Source: Ceratotherium simum simum
Lineage: Eukaryota; Chordata; Mammalia; Perissodactyla; Rhinocerotidae
DNA length: 64,000 bases
Direction: 5' to 3'
NCBI RefSeq assembly: GCF_000283155.1
Contig: NW_004454160.1
Span: forward strand, 4,931,539-4,995,538
Shown here: piece after piece, positions 44,101 to 55,839 of the stretch
How the letters are laid out: each line of letters starts with the position of its first letter
How positions within the stretch are numbered: the stretch's first letter is position 1
The notes under the pieces: model-generated
Database searches by the model: none
What the model was told of the DNA's origin: nothing
Seen by the model: the letters and a program-made list of their open reading frames with translations, nothing else
Position numbers and translations under genes: made by a program

Positions 44101-45193
44101 TCATCCTAAGGGAGTCCCTGCCTGGAGACACGCTGCCTGAGCTCTACAGACCAAGGAGCGTATTGAGGGCATCACACCCTGGGCAGACGGAGCCCAGGCC
44201 CTGAGGAGGGGGAAGGAAATGCGGTGCCGAGAAGGAGGGAGCGTGAGCAGTGGAGGAGGACTGCGGCAGCAGTGACTTTGCATCAGTCCTCTTGGAGCTG
44301 GTGCCAAGCGCCGCCTCTCCATGCCAGGCTGCAGAACCATCTCCCGCACCTGCCTCTTGGACTGTTTCTCCTTTCCTAACCTCTCCTCTCCTCTCCTCTC
44401 CTCTCCTCTCCTCTCCTCTCCTAATGGCCCCCCAGCAGCTTAGTATCTCCCTCTCCATCAGACTCTAAATAGTCACAGGTTATAATGGCCCCCACAGCCC
44501 CCACCCAGTTGTCTCAGCTTTGCAGGACACTGTGGAGGCTGTGAGTAAAATTCCCAAAGACCTCGAGAGGAGCCTGGAGGTGTCTCAGAGAGCGATGCTG
44601 TTCCCCACTCGGAACCAATAAGAAGCAGAATGACTAGAGACAGGAAGGCCCTCATCCAGGAGATGTGCCCACCTGGAGTGGGGGAGAGGCTTGGGTCAGA
44701 AGGGGAGGGTGGCGTGGGATGCAGAAATTCACAGACACAATTTTGCCGTGGCTCCGGGGACTCCTGGGTACTTTCTTTAGGTCAAAAACTGCTTCTGAAC
44801 CCAATGTTTGCCACCTCCCCTCTGATGTGGTGGGGGGCAGTCCACATGGCTGGGGCAGAGCAGGAGAAGAGAGCAGAAAGCAGTTAGAGTAAGGAGAGCT
44901 GGGAGGGGCTGTTTCCTTCAGGAACAAAATCAAGCCAACAAAGAACTAAACTGAGCCCCTCTGCAAGACTGGACCCGGGGTACCTTGGAACATGTGGGGG
45001 GCCTTGGAGCAACAAAGGAAGAATGCCAAGGTGGCTATCAGCCACAGCTCTTGAGAGCCACTGTGAGAGTGTGCCATGCACACACACGTGGACACACAGC
45101 TATATCCCTCCAGCCTATCCCTCTTTCACATACACAAACTTTGACACACTTTATGTTCATATTGGTACATACCCATACTTAGACATAGGCCCT

Positions 45194-45194
<1 letters not shown>
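44101..45194. other. Unrecognised sequence
   Basis: No gene called. It contains the pentanucleotide repeat at 44380-44422. Confidence 0.45.
44380..44422 (+). repeat. (CTCCT)n pentanucleotide repeat
   Basis: About eight and a half uninterrupted 5 bp units (CTCTC/CTCCT phase). Likely length-variable. Confidence 0.95.

Positions 45195-45226
<32 letters not shown>
45195..45226 (+). repeat. (AC)n microsatellite
   Basis: Sixteen uninterrupted AC units within a wider degenerate CA-rich region that starts near 45075. Confidence 0.97.
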
Positions 45227-45229
<3 letters not shown>

Positions 45230-45789
45230 AGTGAGCAAAATAAAGACAGAAACGTGATAACCCAGTGACATACACCGTCATGAGATACACACTTGTCCGT
45301 TTATACCCACAGACAGGCCCACACCCAGAGATGTACTATGACGGACTCCAAGACATGTCGACTGGGTGTTCCTGGGGACCCTGGGGAGGGTCCCTGGAGC
45401 CCACTGCTGGCCACACCCAGAGAGCCAGCCCCAGAGCCCTGGTATCCAGCGCCCAGTTGCTCATAGCTCAGCTGCTCATGGCTGGTTCTGGGAGGCTCTA
45501 AGAATCCCAGGAATTGCTCTGGAGGTGCTGGGCTTCCCACAGGGTTGCGGACACTCAGAATGTGGGGTTACCCAAGCAGCTCTGGGAACATCCCAGGGAG
45601 AAAGGACAGCTCTGTCCACTTGGAATGGCCTACAGCTTCCACGGGGTTTCTCTTCTCACGTGGGCGGTGGTCAGTGCTGATCAATAGTGCTCCTCAGCCC
45701 CACAGTGTCCACTGACCTAGATGCCAAGTACTGCTGCCCACAGTTTGTTCTGCATGTAGAGCCACACAGAAAAAGCACCAGACCTATAG
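45227..45789. other. Unrecognised sequence
   Basis: No gene or named repeat. A local GCTCATAGCTCAGCTGCTCATGG near-repeat lies at about 45459-45482. Confidence 0.45.
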
Positions 45790-46015
45790 GCTGAATAGTG
45801 CAGTTAAAAGCACAAATTATGGAGCTGGATAGCCTGGGTTGGAATCTGTGCTCTGCCACTTGCTAGCTGTGTGACCCTGGGCAAGTTACTGAATCTCTCT
45901 AGGCCTCAGTTTCCTCAAGTGTGAGGTGAGAATGATAACGATACCTACCTCCCAAGGCTATTGTCAGAATTAAATGGGGACATTTGAGCAAAGTACTTAA
46001 ACAGTGCTGTATGTC
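45790..46015 (+). mobile_element. MIR SINE, near full-length
   Basis: 'ggagctggatagcctgggttggaatctg', 'gccacttgctagctgtgtgaccctgggcaagttac', 'cctcagtttcctcaagtgtg' and 'attgtcagaattaaatggggac' give an intact sense MIR layout. Confidence 0.88.
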
Positions 46016-46910
46016 ATGAGCTGTCTAAGGAGGTGGACCTGAGGCCCAGGGGGCAGGTGACAGGGTGGCTGATGAGGAGAGGAGCGTGGGGCAGGGAGAC
46101 ATAAATGAGCTGGAAATGACCACAGACCTGTGTCTCTGTGCTGTCAACTTCGATATGCTGGAGGGAAAATAAATAAGAGCATACTTCCTCACAGAGCACA
46201 GTGTGCTCAGCCAGAAAGGCACAGGACATGGGAACATAATAACATCGAAGATAATGCCCTCCGCAAAGGAGCCCAGAGCACTGAGAGATTGCACAGTCAG
46301 AGCCCAACTTGCACAGGCCCTGCGCTGGGTGGCTGAGGCTGCCAGCTGCCAGTGCCAGGCTGCTCCCACAATGGGGACGGCAATCCGTGGGCCAAGGGCA
46401 TCACAGAGAGCCCCCATCGTACTCAGAGGAAGCTCTGCATTTTCAGGGCTCCCGCAGCAGGTCCGCTGTCTCGTGGTCAACCCGCACAGATAGGCTCCCA
46501 ACCTTGGAGATCCGCACCAGCTCAGAAGCCTTGGAGGGGCTCCACAGCAGGAGGGGAGCCCTCTCTGCTACCTGCACAGTCAACAGAAGAAGTGGGGAGT
46601 GGATTGCAGAACTGCCTGCTGCCTAATGGTGCTTGTTCCCCGTCCTCCTTTGCAGGCTGGCAGGCTGTGTCCCGGATGGTCCCATGAGCTGGGGCAGAGC
46701 CACTAGAGGGAGACTCCACAAGGGAGGGCAGGAAGTGACTCTTCTTCTGTCCAGCACAGATCCTCGCTGCACTGCGGACTCCATATCCGGGCTGCTTCTG
46801 CCCGGACTGGACTGCACGTGCAGGGAGAGATATTTTCTCCTCCACGTGAAGAAGCGGAGACCCACTGAGGGATTGCCTGTGTCCAAAGAAATTTCAGAGA
46901 GTTGATGACT
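46016..46910. other. Unrecognised sequence
   Basis: Several 90-158 codon frames occupy five of six phases between 46025 and 46922. None shows a domain. Their mutual overlap argues against coding. Confidence 0.45.
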
Positions 46911-47007
46911 AGATAGGGACACTGAGACAAAGGAAAGCTGTCCAGGATCAAGTGTGAGTGAGATAGGGACACTGAGACAAAGGAAAGCTGACCAGGATCA
47001 AGTGTGA
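46911..47007 (+). repeat. 50 bp tandem duplication
   Basis: AGATAGGGACACTGAGACAA begins at 46911 and again at 46961. The two units differ at one position (T/A at 46941 versus 46991), so the duplication looks fairly recent. Confidence 0.97.
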
Positions 47008-47439
47008 AAACTATCAAGAGATAGTTTTCTCTGCTATTAAAGCCATATTTGATATTTTTCTTTTTGGAGAAAGCAGGAGACGTGGCTTCCGACTTGAGGA
47101 ATTCTTAATGCCCTTATTCTGGACCTTCTGGCTTCCCAGCTCTCAGATGCAAACATTTGTGCTGGAAGCTGACTCCTAAGCACCTTCAGCAAAGGATGGA
47201 TGGACCATTACCATTTCCTGAACACTCTGGCAACCAGCTCCAGGGAAACCCATAGTCATAACACTTTTTGCCTAGATTTCTGCAAGGTCTGGGTCTCATA
47301 TGGATGTCATAAGACAAGTAAGACCACTGTATTCCTAGTGCTTAATGGAGAGACAGGCCCATAGCGAGTGCTCACAGCTTTTCAAGGCCTTCCCATCACT
47401 GATAGCATAACAAGAGCAATGACCCTGACAGCAACCACA
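47008..47439. other. Unrecognised sequence
   Basis: No gene or repeat assigned. Confidence 0.45.
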
Positions 47440-47680
47440 TCACCAACATTGGCTGAGTGCTAATTATGGGCTGGCACAGTTCTGCATGCTTTGTATGCAT
47501 TATCTCATTTAATGTTCTCAGCACCCCTATGAGACAGGTGCTCTTCTTAACCATATGTTACAGATGAGGACGTTCAGGCACAGAAAGGTTAAGTACTTTG
47601 CTTAAGGCCATACAGCTACTAAGTGCTGGAACCAGCACTTGAACCTGGATAAAGTCCAGACATCTGGCTGTGAGACACCA
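47440..47680 (-). mobile_element. MIR SINE, near full-length
   Basis: 'gctgagtgctaattatgggctgg', CATTATCTCATTTAATGTTC, GTTACAGATGAGGACGTTCA and 'aaggccatacagctactaagtgc' are reversed MIR blocks. Confidence 0.87.
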
Positions 47681-47689
47681 GGTCTTTTG

Positions 47690-48110
47690 GCACAGCCTCA
47701 GCCCCCTTGCCAGCTTCAGCCCCTGACATTCTCCACCTTGTGTTCCACTCACAACCTTTGCACCTCTCTCTTTCTGCCTAGGCTGTTTGTTCTACCTCAC
47801 CACCCTCCCCCCAATTTCACCACACCCTTCTGTCTAACACCTACTTCTCTTTCCAGATTCATTTCACCTGCCACCTCCTCTTGGAAGGCTCCCCTTATCT
47901 GCACTCCCTAAGTCCCCAAGGCTGAGCTGGCTGCCCCTCTTTCGTGCTTCCATAGCAACGTGTATGACCCCATCACTGCACACATTGCACTTGCTATTAC
48001 GGTGCATTTTTTTTCTCCTAACATGACTTGTTCCTCAGGACAAGAGTGATGTCTTATCCATCACGGTATCACCAGTGCCTGGCAGTACGGTTAGTACTTG
48101 GTCATCGCTT
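47690..48110 (+). mobile_element. L2 LINE 3' fragment
   Basis: 'cctttgcacctctctctttctgcctaggctg', 'cacctgccacctcctcttggaaggctcccc', 'tgcttccatagcaacgtgtatgac' and 'accagtgcctggcagtacgg' follow the sense L2 3' end. Confidence 0.78.
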
Positions 48111-48304
48111 ATTGAGCTGTGAACTTTACCCATAAAGGGCCGGAGAGTAAATGCAGACTTTGCAGACCACTCACAGACTCTGTCACTTCCACTCCTCCTC
48201 CCAACCCTTTGAAAATACAAAAACCATCCTTAGCTTGAGAATCACACAAAAACAGGCCATGGGACCAAATCGTGCCTGCAGTTCATAGTTTGCCAGGTCC
48301 ACTG
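48111..48304 (+). mobile_element. hAT-type element, opposite orientation to 29661-30197
   Basis: 'tgtgaactttacccataaagggccggagagtaaatgc' and 'gactttgcagaccac' form the left part; CACAAAAACAGGCCATGG and CATAGTTTGCCAGGTCCACTG the right. The same family as the 29661-30197 element reads here in reverse. Confidence 0.72.
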
Positions 48305-49839
48305 CCACTGGGTGGATATTTCTAAATCAAAACATTACTAGTCAAACTAATTCAATGATTTTCATGTGAGGGGCATACAGGCATTTCAAAATGGGTGGTG
48401 GGGGTGGGCAGATGTTTTGGTTATCACAATGCCAGGTGTTGGGGGTAGGGAGTGGGGTTCAGTAACACTGGGTGCCCAGGAGCCCCAGATGCTCATACTC
48501 AGGGCAGACCCACAGAACCGCGACAGAGACTCACCAAGGAGTGTGGGCTGGCTGTTTGCTGCTTCTCTCCCACCGTTTTCTAGTAGCAGTGAAACTGCCT
48601 TGGGAATTCACTGAAAGAAAAGACATCAGAGAACCAATTCCTTCTCAGATCCAATGATTTAGGTAGTAAGGATAGGAGAAATGAGAATACAGGCCTTGAG
48701 GCAAGGGCCGTCATCCGTTCTTCACGGGATCCCTGGCACAGTAAGCAACACACGTAGGCCTCCATGTCTGCCAATCTTGCCCATTGGTGCTCCTGAGGCT
48801 TAGCAGAGTGGTGCAAGACTCAAGACCTGCTGTAGCTTACTGTGTCTTCTGAGCTCTGCCTCAGAGCAGGGCTGGCCCTGAAGAGTTGGAAGATCACTCG
48901 AGGAGTTTGAACAGAAGCAGGGATTCCTTAGAATGGGCCATAATCTGTCCTGAGCAGCCCAGACCCATCTGCGAGGCCTGTCTCTTGCTGAGTTGTGGGA
49001 GGCACAAAGCTGTGTGTTGGCAGGCTTCATTGAAAATGCACAATCAAACCGCGGGAACCATGCAGTGGAAAGGCTTGGTTAGTGGTCAACCCAACAAGCC
49101 CAGGAGGGCCTGCAGAGGAGCCCACCTGACTCCCTCTTCCTCCCTCACTTCACCCCCATTACACATCTGGAGTTTATGCACACATTGCGACTTAAGTAAC
49201 TTAGGGAAAACCTCATACTCTCATCACGAAAACCAATCAAATATTAGTCTAAACCATTACTTGAGTGCCTGTAGGCCCTTTAGAAAAATGTGCCAATAAG
49301 CACAAAGAGTTCAATCTTTCTTTTGAATAGCTTCAATCATAGTCCCGTAGGCCATAGAGACCTTAGTTAGAACTGGACATAGAAGACTGGGTTTGAGATG
49401 ACTTCTAGCCCTTATTAGCCACGGGTGAGTTCCCCATTTGTAAAGCCAAAATGATTGAGCCCTTCCCAGCCCTTTTTCTGGGGGTGATTTTGGTAATCCA
49501 AAAGAGATGAGGCATGTTAAAGCTTTTATGAACTATAAAGTACCATAAAAACCTAAAATCCCTTAGGATGTCTTGTTTTTACAAACATCAGAATCTGGTT
49601 CTTCATAAAAATTCTTTCTGCCTTGGAATTATTCCTCTTTACAACAAACTAGCTATTTGCACAAGAAAATAGGTCTTATCGACCTTTCATTTTTGGGCCA
49701 GATACTAAGGTTTCAATTTTATAGCACTATTTGGAAGTTCCATGATAGTCTTTCATAAAGGATTGGGGTGATTTATTCTATCACTGATGTATGCATGCAG
49801 TCAATATCCGTATCAAGGGCTCTATATTTGCCCAGCTGT
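48305..49839. other. Unrecognised sequence
   Basis: No repeat confidently assigned. The 137-codon plus frame at 48886-49299 has no recognisable domain. Confidence 0.42.
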
Positions 49840-49985
49840 GCGAGGCTCTCTTAAAGATTGCTATCTTATCTTCCCCAAGTCACAGCAACCCCATGAGGTA
49901 GGTATTATTATTTCTCTTTTACAGATAAGGAAATTGAGATTTAGAGAGTTTAAGTAACTTGCCCAAGGAAATTCAATGAGAAATT
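49840..49985 (-). mobile_element. MIR SINE fragment
   Basis: 'cagcaaccccatgaggtaggtattatta', TTTTACAGATAAGGAAATTG and AGTAACTTGCCCAAGGAAAT. Confidence 0.78.
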
Positions 49986-51039
49986 TACCATTTTATTTAA
50001 AAAAATTTTTTCTGTAAAATTAAATCTAGTTATTTTAATCTTTGCTAGAAGACTTAAAAAAAGTATTACCTTCTTGTTAAATTGCCAACGTATGCACAAT
50101 CATGCTTCAGTCAAATCCAAAATATGCAAATACAAAATAAATTGATGGAAAAATGCAAATTCCAAAATTTCAGAAACATTGCTTTTAGTCTGTTTCTCCT
50201 ATGTGCTAAAAGCAGACTCAGCAAATCAGTTTTTGAAGAAAAATGGGAAAGGAAGTGAAATATGGCTGAACCCTTCAGAAAGAATGAAAATGACTTGGTT
50301 ATAAGGACTTTTTGCTGTCAATTCTCACTTTCCCCAGAATTCTTTCCTGTTGGTTGACCTCTCCTGCATCTCAAAGGGATGGGAGCTATTTTCACCCTCT
50401 GTTCAGGCAATGAGCCAGAGCCCTCGGGCCTGAAGCAAATATTTTCTCTCCCATCCCTTGTCATTCCACTCTCCTTTGGCTTCAACGACTCCAGCGTTTC
50501 CTGGCTTCTGTAGGCCAGAGAGGCCAAAACCCCACAGCTAATTCAACTCATGTTCACAACATGGCAACATGCTCCAGGGTCTGCCAATGAGTTGTTTTAT
50601 TGTCTTGAGTCCTTGACTTCCAGGTTCTTAGCTCAATTTCTGACAAAGCAGAAGGATACACTCTATCTGTGAGGTTGCAGGATGTGAGGGAAGTAGAATG
50701 CTGTTTTGATATTAGCTTTACATTTGTTATCCCACATTCACCTCTACTGGCCCAGATAACACTGAACAATACCCACTTCTCTAAAGGCTTTTGGAACTGC
50801 CTTCAACTTTTGGAAGAGCCTCAGTCTAGTGAGTCTGATTAGTTGACTCCCCAGATGTTTGGGAATTGAGCAGGCCAAGTGTGGCAAGTGACAGCAGGCT
50901 TGGCTGGACACTGGGAAGAGAGGTGCCTACAGGGCAGGAGATACTATCACTGCCAGGCAAGTTTCCTCTAACTAGCAATGGCTCTCCCTAATACCTTCAT
51001 TATAGATAATCCAACCCTTTCTCAAGGCCACCTCACACT
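49986..51039. other. Unrecognised sequence
   Basis: AT-rich at first, then mixed. No gene or repeat assigned. Confidence 0.45.
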
Positions 51040-51285
51040 CTTGACCTTGACCCCTTCAGCTGGAAGAGACCCCCATTGCAGTGCTGCTCCGCATCACAGA
51101 GAAGCATGTATCACTGACCACCATGCAACCCTCTTGTTCGCATGAGCATCTTGGTTTCCCTCCTGGACAGTCAGTTCCTTGAAGGCTGGAACTAAATCTC
51201 ATGCAGCCTTGGACCCAAAACAGCACCTAGCCTAGGCTTTGCACACAGGAGGTATTCAATAAATTTAGTTTTTAAAATAATAGCT
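51040..51285 (+). mobile_element. L2 LINE 3' fragment
   Basis: 'tcagttccttgaaggctggaactaaatctcatgc' and 'aacagcacctagcctaggctttgcacacaggaggtattcaataaattt' are a sense L2 3' end. The upstream part is weak. Confidence 0.6.
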
Positions 51286-51339
51286 TCTTTAGATTTCTGC
51301 AGCTTTTCTGGGTATAATGCTTATAAAAGTGTATGTGGG

Positions 51340-52420
51340 AAAATCTCTAAACATTTGGAAATTAAACAAAACACTTAAAAATAATTAGTCAGAGACGAAG
51401 TCTCAAGGAAATTTAGAAAATATTTTGAACTGAATGAAAATGAAAAAGTAACGTATCAAAATTTATGGGATGTACCTAAAGCAGTGCTTAGAGTGAAACA
51501 TAGGATTAAATGCTTATATTAGAAAAGAAGAAAGGTGTCAAATCAATCATCTAAGCTCATACCTTAAGAAACTAGAGCAGGAAGAGCAAAATCAATCCAA
51601 AGCAAGCAGAAGGAAGGAAATAAAATAAGAGCGGATACCAATGACATTGAAAACAGAAAAACAATAGAGAAAATCAATGAAACCAAAAGATGGTTCTTCG
51701 AAAAGATCAATAAAATTGATAAACATCTAATTAAAAAAGGAAAGAACTTTACCAATATTAGGAATGAAGGAGAGGACATCACTACAGACCCTGTAGACAT
51801 TAAAGAGATAATAAGGGAATTACTAAGAACAACTCTACACACACAGATCTGACAATTTAGATGAAACGGACCAATTTCTTGAAAACTACAAACTACCAAT
51901 TCAGTAATGATGAAATAGATAATCTGAATAGTCCTATAATGATTAAAGACATTGAATTCACAGTTTAAAAACGCTTTTAAAAATAAATCTCCAGGCCAGA
52001 TGGTCTCACTGGTAAATTCTAGCCAACACTTCAAGAAGAAATAGGAGAAAATAGGAGAGAAAGGAACACTTTCATGCTTCTTTTATGAGGCCAGCATTAC
52101 CCTGATACCAAAACCAGATAAAGACAGGACCCAAAAAGAAAACTTCAGATCAATATCCCTCATGAACACAGATGCAAAATCCTCAACAAAATATCAGCAA
52201 ATTGAATCCAGCAATACAATACAATAATAATACACCATGACTAAATGTCCTTCAATGAGTCAATGGGGGAATGATACTCTTTTTTATTCCCATTGTGGTG
52301 ATAGTTATACAAATCTGTATATGTATTACAAGTCATAGAACTTACACACACACACACACACACACTCAAACCAGTCAATTTTACTATATGTTAATTTCTA
52401 AAATAAAATTTTAAGAAAAT
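51340..52420 (+). mobile_element. L1 LINE relic: ORF2 segment joined to a 3' end
   Basis: Sense L1. Nucleotide matches to L1 ORF2 include 'gaaatttagaaaatattttgaactgaatgaaaatg', CAAAATTTATGGGATGTACC, 'agcaagcagaaggaaggaaat', AGAAAATCAATGAAACCAAA and TGAGGCCAGCATTACCCTGA. After about 52240 it jumps to 3' UTR-like 'gtgatagttatacaaatctgtatatg' with an AATAAAAT end, so the rest of ORF2 is deleted. Frameshifts and stops are frequent. The 156-codon minus frame 51564-52034 is the complement of this L1. Confidence 0.9.
52344..52365 (+). repeat. (AC)n microsatellite
   Basis: Eleven AC units inside the L1 3' end. Confidence 0.95.
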
Positions 52421-52439
52421 TATGTGTTTTTTGTGTGTG

Positions 52440-52620
52440 TCTTATCTCTGTGATGATGGTAACCAGCATTTCAAATACATTTCACAAAATTCTCTCAGCT
52501 ACAATCATACGAGTTATGTATTACTGGTCTCATTTTGACAGATGGGGAAACTGAGTCTTAGAGAGGTGAAATGTCCTCACACGTATTAGTGAGCAGAGCC
52601 AAGCCACAGGTCCAGGCCTT
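52440..52620 (-). mobile_element. MIR SINE
   Basis: 'cagcatttcaaatacatttcacaaaattctctc', CATTTTGACAGATGGGGAAA and CTGAGTCTTAGAGAGGTGAA are antisense MIR. Confidence 0.78.
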
Positions 52621-54214
52621 CCGTGGAAGGTCCATGTCAGCAGAGGTTGCCACTAACTCTCCCCTGGCTCTGCGCTTGTACCCCCCAGATGGTGATTGCA
52701 GTGAAATTGTGTGTCCCCTGGATACAGAGTGAATCCAAATTCTGCTCGAGGTCGGCGGCTACAGGGACCTCACTGGAGAAGGTTTGCAGCACCACTGGGA
52801 ACACATGGCGCAGGGAAGCTGTGGCACAGGTCCTGGCCACCACAGTCAATCTTCATGAAACCGAGAGTTCAGTTCCCTCGCAACAGAGAAGCCTTCCACC
52901 TCTCTTTAAATGCCTACTCTCCAGACAGTTTTTTTTTCACTTCGTGATTACATTTTCTACCGTCAGGTAGAAGGGTATTCTACCATATTCCAAGTAAGCA
53001 GTGGGAGGTGGGAGTGGGGGAGCAAGAATGAAGATTGCTAGAGTATTCCATTCTACTTTCTCTAATTCCCTGCAACTTCATGAAAATATTTATCTGAGAG
53101 ACCTTCTACTCCCCATCCCTAACCTCCCAAAAGAAGTATATGTGTGTGAAGGGAGGAGGAGAGAGACGAAACTGGGAAGCACACCCCCTGGGGTCCTGAC
53201 TAATTGAGGACGTCAGGAGGAGTGGGTGATGTGCCAGGAACACACTAATGAGAAATGTGCTGATGAAAGATTGTTGTATATTTGTATATCTCTCTCCTTC
53301 TTTCAATTCAATTAATATTTATCAAATATCCAGAGGGGTATGTGTCCAAGCAATTGATTATATGCCCTCTTTATCAGAGAAGTAGATCTTAACAGCCAAA
53401 GCCATCTATAGGGGACTTATCAAAATGGAACAACAGCTTAAGATGCTGCAGGAACTTTTGCTAAAACTCTGGAACCCATCAGGAAACTTTGGACAAGCAA
53501 GGGGTAAGTTTATCTCCCAGTGGTCACCAGCACGGTCCTTACCCTATTGAAATCACATCTTGTTGGAGGGATATTGTGCTTCAAAAGACTTGATTCTGGC
53601 TGAAACACCCCAAGACTGAATCATTCTGACCACTCCAACCTCCCAGGAACAAGTCTGGCATGAGAGCTGAGGGATGAGTGAATTCTCGAAGGCACAGAAG
53701 ATGTAAAACTGAGTCTGAGACTGTGCTGGAATGGAGCAGTGGGCTAAGGGAGAGGTTTGCAGGGTCTTTGCAATTTGTGTTTGGTGAGGAGAGAGTATGG
53801 GCAAGCCACATTTCACATACTGGCTCTAGCAAATCATATCAAAGGGCAAGAAATGACTTCACTTTATTTTTTCTGGGAGCGTAAGGCATTCGGGCATGCT
53901 TTTTAGGGAAGCCAATTGTGTGGCTCCTGTGCTTGAAGCAGCAAACCCTAATGGTTGGAAAAGGAGCAACCCTAGGAGGATATTTTAAGGAAGAATAAGA
54001 AAGAACCCAGTTGCTTCTCAGGCAGCCTGAGGTTATCCTGGCAGCCAAGATTCTTTCTTCTTTAAGAATCCAGAATGGCAGATTTAGAAATAGTATTTTA
54101 AAATATCTCCACATCCAGAAGGTTTCCTCTTTTGGGGGCAGATAGCCTGCCTTTGTGTTCCCCAAACAAAACCAGTACCAGAACCTAGGATAATTCTGAA
54201 TTGATTTCATGATT
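52621..54214. other. Unrecognised sequence
   Basis: No repeat assigned. It includes a 42-codon frame (ATG at 53425) listed among the findings, and a 123-codon minus frame (53839-54210) of unknown nature. Confidence 0.42.
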
Positions 54215-54430
54215 ATGAGGTACTTTATTTTAGTTTAAGAAGCAATTTTGCACACATTGTCTCATTTGGTTTCCCAATTCTGTGAGGCAGGTTTTATGAT
54301 CTGCATTTTACAGATAAGGAAATTAAGGCTGACAGAAATTAAGGAATTCACTCAAAACCTCTCAACAGTTACGTGGTGAGGCAGGGCTGAAATCCTGGGT
54401 CTGGGCAGTGCCCTTCCCTGCCCTTGTCGC
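54215..54430 (-). mobile_element. MIR SINE
   Basis: 'cacacattgtctcatttggtttccc', CTGCATTTTACAGATAAGGA and 'ggtgaggcagggctgaaatcctgggtctgg' are antisense MIR. Confidence 0.82.
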
Positions 54431-54589
54431 CTCTCCCATCTGGAGTGAGGTTCTCACTGAAAGCCATCACTAGGGACTGCGAAGTGGACAAACGCAAAAT
54501 AAGAATTTCCTTTTATTTTAATTCTGAATTTGATAAGTAAAGGTATTAATAGGGGCTCCAAAGCTGGCCAGCAGTATTTGTTAAATGTT

Positions 54590-55740
54590 TTCCAAATCCT
54601 CGTCTTCTTTCCTCCCTTCCTCCTTTCTTCCTTTCACAAACACACACTGAGGGACACAGATGTGATGATGTTAGGATGGTGGAAGTTACAAAGATAAAGG
54701 AGACTCAGATTCTTCCCTCAGAGGGTTTACAAGGTAGTATTTGATCAGAAATAGGCACGTTACAAGTAGACTGTAATAAAGGCCAATGAATCTAAGAACT
54801 CGTCTGTTGGACTTACTGGAATCTATAATTTTCTTTTTCTTTGCTTGTTTATGTTCTGTCACCCATCAACAGCAAGCTCCCTGTGAGTGGGAACTCATCT
54901 GTCTTATTCACCATTGAATTCCCAGTGCCTGGAACAGAACCTAGCACATAGTTGGTGCTCAATAAATAGTCGTTGACTGAACGGATAAAAGAGAAATTGA
55001 TCCTAATGAGGGCCTCCTGGAAAGTTTCAAGGAAAAAGTAGCATTTGCACTGGGCCTTGTCGAAGAGGTAGTTTTTATAGGCAGGTGTGGGAGCTGTGCG
55101 TGTTCCAGACAGGACATGAAGAGTGTGGGGACAGACAAGAGCAGGTGGGCTGTGTGTCAGGGACGATGCGTTCGACTGAAGCGTAGGGTACGTGTGGGAG
55201 GGAAGTTAGGTTGGGCCTACATCATGGCCCCGGATGGCACCTGTTTGTTCTCACAGCCACAGGAAACCATTCAAGTGTGTGTAGTGGGGAGAGGCGGGCC
55301 AGGGCCATGGGTCAGTGTGATGGATCTGGGAGCGACACCTCATATGGGCAGAGTGGAGAGTGAAAGCAGGGAAGCTGTTGAGGGTATTTGGGGCAGTAGC
55401 AAGAGCCCATGTAAGAAGTGACAAGGGCCTGAACTGGGCAGAAGCTGTGGGACTATGAAGAAGAGGGGCACTTTACAACCAGAATGTTCCAGTCTCTGCA
55501 ACCGAATGAATGTGGAGGTCAAAGGACACTGAGACTTTAAAGACGGTATGGGAGTGTCCAGCTCAGGTGCCAGGAAGAGAAGAGGGGAAGTCAGAGGAGT
55601 TAGGCTGAGAAGAGGGGAAGAAGGGAGGGACGGCATGTTTGGTTGCAGCATCTTAAGTTTGAGAGCTAGTGGGACTCCTAGAGAAAACGTCCAGCCGGCT
55701 GTCAGAATGTCAGAGATTCGGGTGTGGCCTGACAAGCCCT
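54590..55740 (-). mobile_element. Decayed antisense L2 LINE
   Basis: Purine-rich antisense L2 phrases: 'aggagactcagattcttccctcagagggtttac', 'gggcctcctggaaagtttcaaggaaaaagtagcatttgcactgggcc', 'ttctcacagccacaggaaacc' and 'cttaagtttgagag'. A short sense L2 end (54855-54990) interrupts it. Boundaries are approximate. Confidence 0.5.
54855..54990 (+). mobile_element. L2 LINE 3' terminus, sense
   Basis: 'cagcaagctccctgtgagtgggaactcatctgtcttattcacc' and GAACCTAGCACATAGTTGGT, then 'gctcaataaatagtcgttgactgaa', form a clear sense L2 3' end lying within antisense L2. Confidence 0.75.
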
Positions 55741-55839
55741 CTAATCACTGAGCCAAAAATAGTCAATGGAACAGAGCTGGGGTAGGCTTTTATGGCAGCC
55801 TGCAGGATTACAGGCTGCAGAACAGCCGCCTTGGAAGGG

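Noticed and set aside
45023..45268. CA-rich region as a possible CRISPR-like or minisatellite array
   Set aside because: It is degenerate CA-rich DNA around an (AC)16 microsatellite, without regular repeat-spacer structure. No CRISPR expected or seen.
46025..46922. Cluster of 90-158 codon frames on both strands
   Set aside because: They occupy five of six phases over the same DNA and show no domains. Genuine exons would favour one frame.
51564..52034. 156-codon minus frame with hydrophobic, membrane-like content
   Set aside because: It is the complement of L1 ORF2 sequence on the plus strand. A-rich L1 reads as Phe/Leu/Ile-rich in antisense.
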